The notes under the pieces are model-generated. The model was not told where the DNA came from. It searched no databases and worked only from the letters and a program-made list of their open reading frames with translations. From NCBI GenBank assembly GCA_947652115.1, contig OX393570.1, forward strand, positions 6,606,710-6,670,709: DNA of 64,000 nucleotides, read 5' to 3'. The DNA is from Blastomussa wellsi. Taxonomy: Eukaryota; Cnidaria; Anthozoa; Scleractinia; Plerogyridae. Made by a program: the position numbers and the translations under genes. Shown piece after piece: positions 20,873-29,697 of the stretch (position 1 is the first letter of the stretch; the number at the start of each line of letters is the position of its first letter).

Positions 20873-21287
20873 GCCACCCACTGACCTCATAAATCAAAGG
20901 CCACCCACTGACCTCATTAATCAACAGCCACACACTGGCCCCATTAATCAAAAAACCTCCCACTAGCCTTAAAATCAACAGCCACCACTGACCTTATAAT
21001 CGACAGCCACCCACTGGCCTTACAATCAAACGGCCACCCACTGGCCTTATTAATCAACAGCCACCCACTGGCCTTATTATTCAACAGCCACACACTGGCC
21101 TTATAATCAACGGCCACCCACTGGCCTTATTAATCAACAGCCACCCACTGGCCTTATTATTCAACAGCCACCCACTGGCGTTATAATCAACGGCCACCCA
21201 CCGGCCTTATTAATCAACAGCCACCCACCGGCCTTATTAATCAACAGCCACCCACTGGCCTTACTATTCAACAGCCACCCACTGGCT
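20873..21287. repeat. 27-bp tandem repeat in the Ngaro element
   Basis: About 15 diverging units around GCCACCCACTGGCCTTATTA, between the RT stop (21355) and B1, so in the 3' untranslated part of the gag-RT transcript. Confidence 0.85.
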
Positions 21288-21354
21288 ATAGACTAAATAA
21301 AAATACCCCCGAACAAAAGGTCACCTAGATTATACCCCATAACTATGAAACTAC

Positions 21355-23694
21355 TTACCAAACACGAACAGAGCCACATTTCGCACACGAGCCAAGATCA
21401 CTGGTGCAAAAGCCAGCATTGAAAAAGCGAGCGGATCTGAAATTAATGCGAACTGCCAAAACTCTGAAGTGAAGATCTTCCCTGCCAAAAACACCATGAC
21501 TGTGACGACCGGGACAGAACGTCGACTTCAAAGGAGGAAGATCCATCCAGTCCACCACAAAAGATGCAAAATGTAGACCGTCGGAAGTAAGAAGAGGCCA
21601 GAATGGAGCGGATCGCCATAAAGGAGTAATCAAAGTCCCTTCTGCACAACATGATCTCATGTGCCTGAGCGCTCTCACAACCAAATGAGGCGGCGGGCAA
21701 AGCCAGTTGTTCTCGAACTCCCACGATCTTGTAAAAGTATCCATGGCTTCACAAAGAGGATTCCAAAACCTGGAATCAAATCTGGGCAATAAACAGTTAT
21801 GTTCATCAGCAAAACGATCAACAGTGTGGGGCCCCCATCTAGAATTCAAAAGCTGGAAAATGGGCAGACTAACAGACCAATCGTCAGGGTCAACAATACG
21901 ACTCAAATAGTCAGCTTGCTCATTACTGGCCCTAGGTACCCATTCGGGCTCAATTGAAATACCGTGAGAAACACAAATATGAAAAATGCGCCTGGCTTCT
22001 TCTTGTAAATGCAATTTTGGACTACCGATGTCAATTATACGGGCAACATTCTGATAATCGGTGAACCATTTAACACACAACCCCGCCAACTTAGCGGCAA
22101 AAGATTCTAAAACTTTACGAACAGCTAAAATCTCACGCAACGTTGAGCTTTGATTCGCCATGTCCGAAGACCAAACACCTTGCGCGGCCACCTGAGGACC
22201 AAGTTCAACAATGTAGCCGCCATAACCAGTGTCACTCGCATCCGAGTAAGCAATCCTTACTGTACTGGACTTGAACCAAATAGGACGCCCATTGTGCTGA
22301 TCCAAATTTGAAAGCCAAAACACTAACTCGCTCTTGACCGAGTCATGAAGAGTAAAAGGGCAAAACCAAGATACTTGCTCCGAAATCTGGGAATACATTG
22401 ATCGAGACATCAAACGCGCAGTGTTGCCAATAGCCAAAAACATAGAAATAAGCTGACCAGCAACGCTGGCAAGTTCCTTGGCCGTTACAAAACGTTGCGA
22501 AAGAATGCGCGAAATGCTCTCCTTAAGCTTCATAATTTTAGCACTCGGCATGGAAATGAGACAACGACTAAAATCCAAACAAAAACCCAGCCAAACACCA
22601 ACCTGAGCTGGAATCCACACAGATTTTTGGTCGTTTACAAAGAAACCTGCCTTTTCCAAATCGACACGACAAAGACGACTAACTTCCTGACAAGCGATGA
22701 AATCAGGAGCGCCGCCAATACCGTCATCAAGAAACATAACGACACGACGACCAAGACCCCGCCAGTAGCCAACAAGCGCCCGCACTAACTTGGTAAAAAT
22801 ATAAGGGGCTGACGACAAGCCAAAAGGCAAAACCGAAAAAACAAAATATTTGACACCAAAATCAAACCGCCAAGAAAAACCGAGATATTGCCGATGATCA
22901 GGAAATATTTCAACGTGATGATAACCGGATTTGAGATCGAAAGTGAAGAAAAAATAACCCGAGTGAAATAAACCAAACACAGTACGAACATCTTCATAAC
23001 GAACCGACTGCTTCCAAACGAACTTGTTTAAATACGACAGATCCAAAATAAGCCTGCATTTCCCACTGGACTGCTGTACAACGTGTAACGGATTAATGAA
23101 CACGGGCGGAATGTCAACTTCCATAACACATCCACGCTCAATTAATTCAGAAATGGCTTCATTGACAAAATCCTTAAACTTAAAAGCAGAAGATCGATTA
23201 GGAATAGCATAACTTGCCGGCAAATCGAAAAAAGGAATTCTGTACCCATCAACAATGGTACTGATGATGAAATCCGAAGCCTGAACAGAATTCGACCAAA
23301 AATCAACGTGAGATTTGAGAGAGCCAACGTTAAATAAAGTAGATTCAGAAGAGCTCTCAAATTCAAATGCATCACTTGCTAAACTTATCTGATCGTGTGA
23401 AGGACCTGACGTTGGGGCAGCTTCTTCTCCAGTGTCCTTCCAATCCACACGCAAAGCAAACTCCGGCTTGATTTCTTCTTCTGAAAACCCCTGGGATAAA
23501 GTTGGCCTGCCGAAACTGAAAGGGCTTCTGAAAGGACTGCAAAGAACTGTCAGTAGAAGAACGCAAATGCAAATAATCATTACTGGGAGCAGAGTAATTG
23601 GACTTAAACCCCGTAGATCTGGACCGCGATTTCTCTTTCTTGGCGTCCCAAGCCTTCTTAGCGGATTTTTCAGCCTTGGAAATACGCCGCTCAT
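21355..23694 (-). CDS. Ngaro reverse transcriptase / RNase H
   Basis: The frame is open for 779 codons; the first ~80 codons overlap gag and look like a shadow, so real coding probably starts near 23450 by a frame change from gag. RT motifs in order: LILDLSYLNKFVW, FTFDLKSGYHHVEI, LPFGLSSAPYIFTK and the catalytic FLDDG. RNase H follows with YSDASDTGYGGYIVE and a later Asp-rich segment (ASNEQADYLSR). This matches DIRS/Ngaro polymerases, not LTR elements. It copies element RNA in the cytoplasm or nucleus. No stop interrupts the domains. Confidence 0.93.
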   Translation of the reverse strand: MSGVFPRLKNPLRRLGTPRKRNRGPDLRGLSPITLLPVMIICICVLLLTVLCSPFRSPFSFGRPTLSQGFSEEEIKPEFALRVDWKDTGEEAAPTSGPSHDQISLASDAFEFESSSESTLFNVGSLKSHVDFWSNSVQASDFIISTIVDGYRIPFFDLPASYAIPNRSSAFKFKDFVNEAISELIERGCVMEVDIPPVFINPLHVVQQSSGKCRLILDLSYLNKFVWKQSVRYEDVRTVFGLFHSGYFFFTFDLKSGYHHVEIFPDHRQYLGFSWRFDFGVKYFVFSVLPFGLSSAPYIFTKLVRALVGYWRGLGRRVVMFLDDGIGGAPDFIACQEVSRLCRVDLEKAGFFVNDQKSVWIPAQVGVWLGFCLDFSRCLISMPSAKIMKLKESISRILSQRFVTAKELASVAGQLISMFLAIGNTARLMSRSMYSQISEQVSWFCPFTLHDSVKSELVFWLSNLDQHNGRPIWFKSSTVRIAYSDASDTGYGGYIVELGPQVAAQGVWSSDMANQSSTLREILAVRKVLESFAAKLAGLCVKWFTDYQNVARIIDIGSPKLHLQEEARRIFHICVSHGISIEPEWVPRASNEQADYLSRIVDPDDWSVSLPIFQLLNSRWGPHTVDRFADEHNCLLPRFDSRFWNPLCEAMDTFTRSWEFENNWLCPPPHLVVRALRHMRSCCAEGTLITPLWRSAPFWPLLTSDGLHFASFVVDWMDLPPLKSTFCPGRHSHGVFGREDLHFRVLAVRINFRSARFFNAGFCTSDLGSCAKCGSVRVW

Positions 23695-24094
23695 CGTCCG
23701 GAGTATCTGCTAAATCATCGGCCAAATACGCTGAAACAGTAGCCCAACCACACTCTGATCGATCGGCAAGCTTAATCAATTTCTGCCGCTCAGCCAAAAG
23801 TTTCTTACCTTCCTGTAACTCCTGCCTGGCTTTATCCAGCTTCTTCTTGTCAATGGCAGCAATGGCCGAATCGAGTTTGGTTTCCAAGGAGTCGTTAAAC
23901 TTAAACTGCTTTTCGTTGCCGACTTTTTTCCAACTAATCGACTGATCTTCTTTTACTTTTTTCACAACAGACCGAACACAGTCTTCCTGGTCTTCAGAAA
24001 TGCTTCTCTTGAGATCTTGCAATTTAGAATCAACGCAACTCAAAATCTTCTCTTGAGACTTCGCCAAAATTTCAATCAGCTCTGCTTTCTCCAT
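23372..24094 (-). CDS. Ngaro Gag-like protein
   Basis: ATG at 24094, four bases inside A1's boundary. About 240 residues: an N-terminal coiled coil (residues ~1-110), a basic Ser/Arg stretch and a C-terminal zinc knuckle CFACGLEGHWRRSC just before the stop. The stop at 23372 lies in a different frame from the RT, which overlaps by about 320 bases; a +1 shift or a spliced transcript would be needed for a fusion. Confidence 0.85.
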   Translation of the reverse strand: MEKAELIEILAKSQEKILSCVDSKLQDLKRSISEDQEDCVRSVVKKVKEDQSISWKKVGNEKQFKFNDSLETKLDSAIAAIDKKKLDKARQELQEGKKLLAERQKLIKLADRSECGWATVSAYLADDLADTPDDERRISKAEKSAKKAWDAKKEKSRSRSTGFKSNYSAPSNDYLHLRSSTDSSLQSFQKPFQFRQANFIPGVFRRRNQAGVCFACGLEGHWRRSCPNVRSFTRSDKFSK

Positions 24095-24097
24095 CAC

Positions 24098-24263
24098 CAA
24101 AACACGAACGCCGGAAAGCGAGACCGAGATGAAAGACCCACTCTTTCACGGCTAATATATATACACCCGCCAAAATACCCCACATACCAACGCACAACAA
24201 ACAAAGATAACGATGAGAGCATATTTTCCTGCTAATTCCGCTGTCAAACGCAGGAAAATACTA
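24098..24263 (-). repeat. Ngaro split repeat A1 (5' end)
   Basis: 166-bp direct copy of 20348-20513 at the 5' end of the element. It contains a TATA-like TGTATATATATTAG (about 24153-24163) upstream of the gag ATG at 24094. Confidence 0.93.
24153..24163 (-). promoter_or_regulatory. TATA-like element in A1
   Basis: About 60 bases upstream of the gag ATG; identical to the element in A2. Confidence 0.45.
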
Positions 24264-24678
24264 TTTTAATTTATTTACCTGCCTCCGAACGGATAAGAAA
24301 ACAAAATTCTTAAGTTTGTTGGATATGACGCCTAAATTATAAAGTATCCCTAAAAAGACATGAATTGATTTCAGCCATAGTGCTGCTGTAATTTGTGAGT
24401 AAATAATTGATACCGTTTTTATGTAACGGCACATTTCACTGAATATTAGTTTACTTGTATCTACACATGTATACATCATATCTTTTAACCAAAAAGCCGG
24501 GGTTTTTAACGGTTTTCGTTATCATACTATTTTACCTTCACAGGTAATATTTGGGATTAACAGTTTTTATTTCTTTTCTACTTTTAAAAGAATGGCGACA
24601 ATAAATCAAAATAAATTATATATGTGATTTTGACATCTTAAACGCCTGGAAAACAAGTGAAGGCGAAAGCTGTCTTAC

Positions 24679-25255
24679 CTGAATTAAAAGTGTGGCAAAG
24701 CCCCATGGATGTCAAAACATATGTGAAATTTTGATGGCTACATTTTTGGCCTTTCCAGTGACAATCCATTATCATGTCACTGATCTGATGGCCTGCGATT
24801 CGGTAAATGTACGAGATGTTATCATTTTGATAACGGCTCCAATCAATGTCAGTGTCGTTAATTATTGTCGCTTCAGATTTGCTCAGAAACGCATGATCTA
24901 TAACCTCTTCAAAGTTATTTCTCTCGACGGCGGACTTCCTAAACATGTTAAAATTGCAAATGGTGACTGCCGGAAACTCGGGCTGTTTTTCGTAAATCAG
25001 TGTTGATTTCGTAGTCACGGGGTAACTGAAGTATTTCGTCAAAAGCACAGAGGATTGATAAGAAAAGTATCCCACTCCAGACAAAAGGAACAAAGTCCAA
25101 ATAACTCGACGAAAGGTTGTTTGGCTTGAAAATATGTTGTGCATGCCGTGAAGAGTCGAACTTTCGACGAAGTTGTTCCATTTTTGCTTTATTTCTGCAG
25201 ATTTGGAGGGTTGTTGGGTCCAACCAGTGTCTTCTTTTGGAACGACTTTGCGCAT
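24679..25255 (-). CDS. ASIC-like channel A, exon 1
   Basis: ATG at 25255; donor GTAAGA follows base 24679 in phase 1. The 192-codon product shows the DEG/ENaC start: the gating motif STLHG in the N-terminal cytoplasmic part, a first membrane helix (VIWTLFLLSGVGYFSY), then FPAVTICNFN at the head of the extracellular domain and a Cys-containing segment ending SMGLCHTFNS. It is closely similar to exon 1 of the paralogue at 26912-27497, which lies head to head 1.66 kb away. These channels are trimeric sodium channels of the plasma membrane, gated by protons, peptides or force; the ligand cannot be told from sequence. Confidence 0.9.
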
Positions 25256-25329
25256 GTCGACGGTTTGGATCTGTGATGATGGGCCCTCTTTGAGAATAAC
25301 TTCGACATCTAGCTAGTTTGCGCTCACTT

Positions 25330-26010
25330 TCTGAAATCCCGTTGCCTGATAAACATTAAAATTTCAGTTCGATTCTGCCATAAAATCAACATAACAATGG
25401 AGAATACCAAATAGTTCTTTAAATTTTAATAACTCATGCTCATTTTTGGATTTGCCTTAAAGGGCGTTATATGGAAGTGTTTCGAATTAGATTTCAGTCG
25501 GCTTGCGGGGGATTCAATAATCGTTGGCAATTAGCCTTGTATTTTTTCGCTAACCATTTACTGCAGAAACCTCAATACATAAAATTTTACTGTATTTCTT
25601 AATGAATGAAGGTCATTTAAATAGTGGCATGGTTTTAGGTTTGACGCCTTCCAGCAACTTATTGCGACTAAACCGTCAACGGTGCGTTCGATTAATTCTC
25701 AATGGCCTGTTTTGGTGTTTATAAATGCCAAGTTTATTAACGTTTGAAATTGGCTTGTCTTAATTCCAAGATCATGGGAACTAGTATGCCATCTAGAAAC
25801 TTAAATGAATTGGTGGTTTTTAATGTACAAGTTAAATTTCATGCAAAGAACGCAATAGCTCTGGTAGAGCTTCTCAATTGATCGAGAATGCGATAAGCAA
25901 CGCAGATCAATAAGCAACTGTAGATAAAGTAATGGTAGAAATGTTTTTAAATAACCAAGGTAAAAAAATGTTCTTGGAGAAAATTTAACGGAATTCCAAA
26001 TTGTTTTCTA
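25330..26010. other. Divergent intergenic region of the ASIC-like pair
   Basis: No ORF of note. It should hold promoters of both genes, but no clear motif was found. Confidence 0.4.
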
Positions 26011-26015
26011 TGTGT

Positions 26016-26208
26016 TTTTAGTAGAAACTCAGCTGTGTTCTATTGGAAATCCTTGAATCTGATTGGTTCTCCGACTGTTTTCTATTCGCCGATAGAAAAC
26101 GATCGCGCGCGCGTTGCTTTTTGAAGGCAAGATTTTTCTTGATTTTCGGCTTAAAAATCCATAAACTGTTAGCTTTTGGGATGCAATCCTTTAGAGTTTC
26201 TACTAAAA
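26016..26208. mobile_element. Possible short MITE
   Basis: Perfect 15-bp inverted repeats TTTTAGTAGAAACTC (26016-26030) and GAGTTTCTACTAAAA (26194-26208). No clear target duplication. Confidence 0.45.
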
Positions 26209-26288
26209 CAATTAGACTACTCGGGCTCGTAGTCTAATTGTTAAATAGACGTCTGAATAAGTTGTTAAATTGTTGATATGTTCAACCC

Positions 26289-26707
26289 TCGAGCCTAGTG
26301 GCCCATACTGCCGGTGCTTATCCCGGTTTCAGTAACATTAAGCAGTTAGGAATATTTCTACTCCTCCTGGATGGGATGCTAGTCCATCGCAGCAGTATAG
26401 ACCCTTTGCATAAATGGCGCCAAAATTTGAATAACATACTTGATACATCCTTAGCCTCAAATTCACGTAAAAATCCTTTGTCATACACACGAGTCTAAAG
26501 ATGTATCAAATATCGTTATTCAAATTTGGGCGCCATTTATACAAAGGGTCTATTAAAGTTTGAAATTGGCGTATAGCCGGTACCCATTTATACACCTGGG
26601 TGGAGAGAGGCAGTGTGGGAGTAAAGGGCCTTTCCCAAAAATAGAACGCAGCGCCCCGTCCGATCCGGAGTCCAGTGCACTATCCATTAGGCCACCACGC
26701 CTCTCCC
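26289..26707 (-). mobile_element. tRNA-derived SINE (interrupted by a MITE)
   Basis: Reverse-complement relative of the SINE at 29421-29690: shared blocks include GGTACCCATTTATACACC and CTTATCCCGG. Its tRNA-like head (GTGGCCTAATGGATAGTGC on the minus strand) is at the right end. Confidence 0.7.
26400..26550. mobile_element. 151-bp MITE nested in the SINE
   Basis: Nearly a full palindrome: ends GACCCTTTGCATAAATGGCG and CGCCATTTATACAAAGGGTC, flanked by TA on both sides (26398-26399, 26551-26552), suggesting a Tc1/mariner-type source. Confidence 0.75.
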
Positions 26708-26911
26708 TCCCACATTGTTGATATGCGTTAATTTATTCCAATCTACAAGGCCACGGGGAATGGATTTCCATGAATAGGTCCATGAGCGAAGTGTTGTGAA
26801 AGGATATATTTTCTAGCATCTACAATTCTAGATCTGAATCGGTTGGACGCCAGTAACGTGTATTTGGTTTCGCGTTATCCTCACTACGAATTTAAGTACT
26901 TGAAAACCGTC

Positions 26912-27497
26912 ATGGATAAAGTCAATCCTGAAATAGCTGCTGCCTGGAGCCAACATTCATCAAAGTCTGAAGCTGTAAAGAAGAAATGGAACAGCTTTGT
27001 GGAAAGTTCAACTCTTCATGGTATGCACTACGTATTTTCAAGTCCAACGACATTTCGACGACTTCTTTGGGCTTTCTTCCTATTATCGGGAATCGTGTAC
27101 TTTTCGTTTCACTCCTCAAAGCTGTTGGAAAAATATTTCTGTTACCCAGTCGCAACAAAAGTAACCCTGGTGTACGGGAAAGAACCCGAGTTTCCATCGA
27201 TCACCATCTGCAATTTCAACATGTTGAGAAAGTCCGTTATAACGGCTTACAACTACGAGGACGTTGTTAGGTATACCGCCAGGGATGAATTTGGTAAATT
27301 CGCTGGGGTAGAGATAAATGATTCTAACATTGACTGGAGTGTTTACGATGGAGCCGATTTGTCTCTCGCCTATCACTTGGCTGGTCACCAAATCGAGGAT
27401 ATGTTGAAGGGTTGTACTTGGAGTGGAGAAAGTTGCAGCTATCAAAATTTCACGCCTGTTTTAACATCCATGGGACTTTGCCACACATTTAATTCAG
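26912..27497 (+). CDS. ASIC-like channel B, exon 1
   Basis: First of seven exons (26912-27497, 29137-29357, 33050-33206, 33814-33876, 33995-34220, 35928-36019, 36839-36951) that join with matching phases to 1458 bases, or 485 residues plus stop; ASICs are about 500. ATG at 26912; an upstream TTG in frame is not needed. This exon gives the cytoplasmic N-terminus with the gating His-Gly (STLHG, residues 33-37), the first membrane helix (~49-70) and FPSITICNFN (~94-103). The donor is GTTGGC, weaker than the GTAAGA in paralogue A. The product is a plasma-membrane cation channel subunit of the DEG/ENaC family; its ligand is unknown. Confidence 0.93.
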
Positions 27498-27741
27498 GTT
27501 GGCATTTTAAGAAATATGATTTATACTATTTTAGACAGTTGTTGTAGATCTTTCTGTTGTGCGAAACTGTATCCTCTTGGCACACTTAGTGTCTTTCAAA
27601 AATGTACTAACACTAGTTGTATGACTGTTTGAAAGAAAACGTTCATTTTGTCGGTTTTATTTTTAAATTTCCCAGTAGCCTAAGGAAATTAATTATTGAC
27701 AATCTAATTATCTATCAAAAGAAAGGAAACATAAAGACTAA

Positions 27742-27931
27742 GGGCCTGATTACATGGACCGGGTTGGCCCGGTTAGCCGGGCTTGTTTCAGTTTACCGAG
27801 ATCTCGGCACGTCTGTTAAACGCAATAAAAATCAACTTTGCGATTACATGACAACCGGGGCCAGCCCGGTTAGCCGACAAAGAAACCCATCCCGGCAAAT
27901 CGGGCCAGCCCCGGCTCATGTAATCAGGCCC
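27742..27931. mobile_element. PIF/Harbinger-type MITE
   Basis: 190 bp in intron 1 of ASIC-like gene B. Terminal inverted repeats GGGCCTGATTACATG and CATGTAATCAGGCCC, flanked by TAA on both sides (27739-27741, 27932-27934), the 3-bp target length of Harbinger elements. The interior repeats CCGGGTTGGCCCGGTTAGCC-like blocks. Confidence 0.78.
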
Positions 27932-27934
27932 TAA

Positions 27935-29120
27935 AATGATGATGTGATTCCGATCATGCCAAATTAAAGCATTTCCACAGAATTTCAAGATTTGATACAG
28001 AAAATAGTTTTCTTCTTTGATTTATTTTTTAATTAAGCAAAACATGCGTAACCACAATATTTTATCTACCTATTGTAAAATTAAATAATTAAAATGTTTG
28101 ACCAAATAATTGCTGTAAACACCTAGAACTTCATTAATTCTTTGAGGCATTAGGATTCAAAACAGCGACCAAATATAAACACCCACTTTCCGTATTCAAA
28201 AGTTTTTTTTTTTTTCATCCAACGTGCAAAGTTTCAAATTTTAGGCCGGATTCAAATTTTTTGGCATTGCTTGGCCAGATATATACTGTTGATTGCATAG
28301 AAAATTAATTTTTACAAAGATTATTAGTATTAAGGAATATGAATATGAGTCGGAACATGTGTAAATTTCGCGATAAACAAGCCAAGTTAAAGAAAAATGA
28401 AAGTACTCACTTTGTCTCGCATAATAATATCCACATGTTGCTGACATTTCTGGTAAACACTTATGAAGCCCAGAAAATTTTTTTGTTATATGTTTGTTTG
28501 TCCTTTACCGTGCCCAAACCATAACTGGTTTTGCCATTGGTGCCCGAACAATTAGCTTGCACATAGAAACATCTTTCCACAATTGAACCAAGTATGAGAG
28601 TATAAAGCTAAAAATTGTCTAACTCCACTATGAAAAAAATACAAGCAACCACAATCAGCTAAATAGCAACAATAGCATCCGATTTCAAATCAGTAACTAT
28701 GCCAATTCAAGCTGATTCTTGATTATATAAGTGTTTGAATAGCTCATCAACCTAGTCCAAGGTGTTCGTGCTTTTCTAATTAGTTCATCTTCATAACCGT
28801 TTTATATGATCTAAGAAATTAAGTTGACATCTGTATATCATTCATTCACCGAGCTGAAAATTTACTATCTATCACATCTGCTACACTCATGTTGCTTTCG
28901 AGATTGCTGATAACCTAACAGCATACGGGACGCGAGAAATGTATGAACCTAATATATTGGCCTAGCTCACCAACAATTCACAGTAGTTTACTTGGCTAGA
29001 AGGCCAACCGGTATCTGGTAGGTCATGCGGTCCCGAATCCTATCAGCGACGCATATTTCTTTGTCCCAGATAAGACGCAGATTTCTTTGCAGCCACACAA
29101 TGAACAACAAGTAGTCTTCT
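27935..29120. other. Intron 1 of ASIC-like gene B
   Basis: No coding signal apart from short chance ORFs; AT-rich. Confidence 0.6.
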
Positions 29121-29136
29121 TTTCTTTTTTTGTTAG

Positions 29137-29357
29137 GGAAAGGTGGTCAAAAAATCTTGCGAGTCAAAAATCCTGGAACTAAGTTTGGTTTGAGCCTAAT
29201 TCTTAGCATTGAGCAACCTGAATATTTTGGTTTGATGAGTTTATTGGCAGGACTTAAGGTGCTCATTCATCACCATCAGACACCCCCTTTGGTCGCTCAA
29301 CTTGGGTTTTCAGTAAGTCCCGGAACTAGCACCTTCGCTGCGATTCGAAAGGAAGAG
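29137..29357 (+). CDS. ASIC-like channel B, exon 2
   Basis: Acceptor TTGTTAG before 29137, donor GTACGT after 29357; enters in phase 1 and leaves in phase 0. Encodes the extracellular GLKVLIHHHQTPP ... LGFSVSPGTS block. Length (221 bp) equals exon 2 of paralogue A. Confidence 0.92.
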
Positions 29358-29420
29358 GTACGTAAAACATAATGTAAGTAGTTGCACAGCAGGAAGAGTA
29401 AGTAATTATACCGCATAAAA

Positions 29421-29690
29421 TGGGAGGCGCAGTAGCCTAATGATTAGGGTTGGAGCCTCTGGTCGGGACACTTTGTTGTGTTCTTGGGCAAGACACTTTA
29501 CTCTCACAGTGCCTCTCTCCACCCAGGTGTATAAATGGGTACCGGCGAATTTACTGCTGGGGGTAACCCTGCAATGGGCTAGCATCGAATCCAGGGGGGA
29601 GTAGAAATACTCTCTGGAGTGTCGCTTCATGCTACAGAGGCCGGGATAAGCTCCGGCCTGATGGGCCTCTAGGCCAGAATGCAGACTTTA
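29421..29690 (+). mobile_element. tRNA-derived SINE
   Basis: In intron 2 of ASIC-like gene B. tRNA-like head GTAGCCTAATGATTAGGG and GGTCGGGAC, then a body with CCACCCAGGTGTATAAATGG. The LINE's poly(A) end at 29698-29716 lies immediately beside it. Confidence 0.7.
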
Positions 29691-29697
29691 CCTTTAT

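Larger units (their letters stand above)
18989..24263 (-). mobile_element. Ngaro-type tyrosine-recombinase retroelement
   Basis: A complete 5275-bp element read on the minus strand: A1 (24098-24263), gag, RT/RNase H, tandem repeats, B1 (20514-20603), A2 (20348-20513), tyrosine recombinase, B2 (18989-19078). The A copies (166 bp) and B copies (90 bp) are direct split repeats, the hallmark of Ngaro/PAT-type elements, and B1-A2 is the internal junction. There is no obvious target duplication, as expected for recombinase-mediated insertion. It sits in the intron between exons 1 and 2 of ASIC-like gene A, in the same orientation as that gene. The recombinase lies between A2 and B2, so the element is two A-gene-B cassettes. 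All three ORFs are open. Confidence 0.92.
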
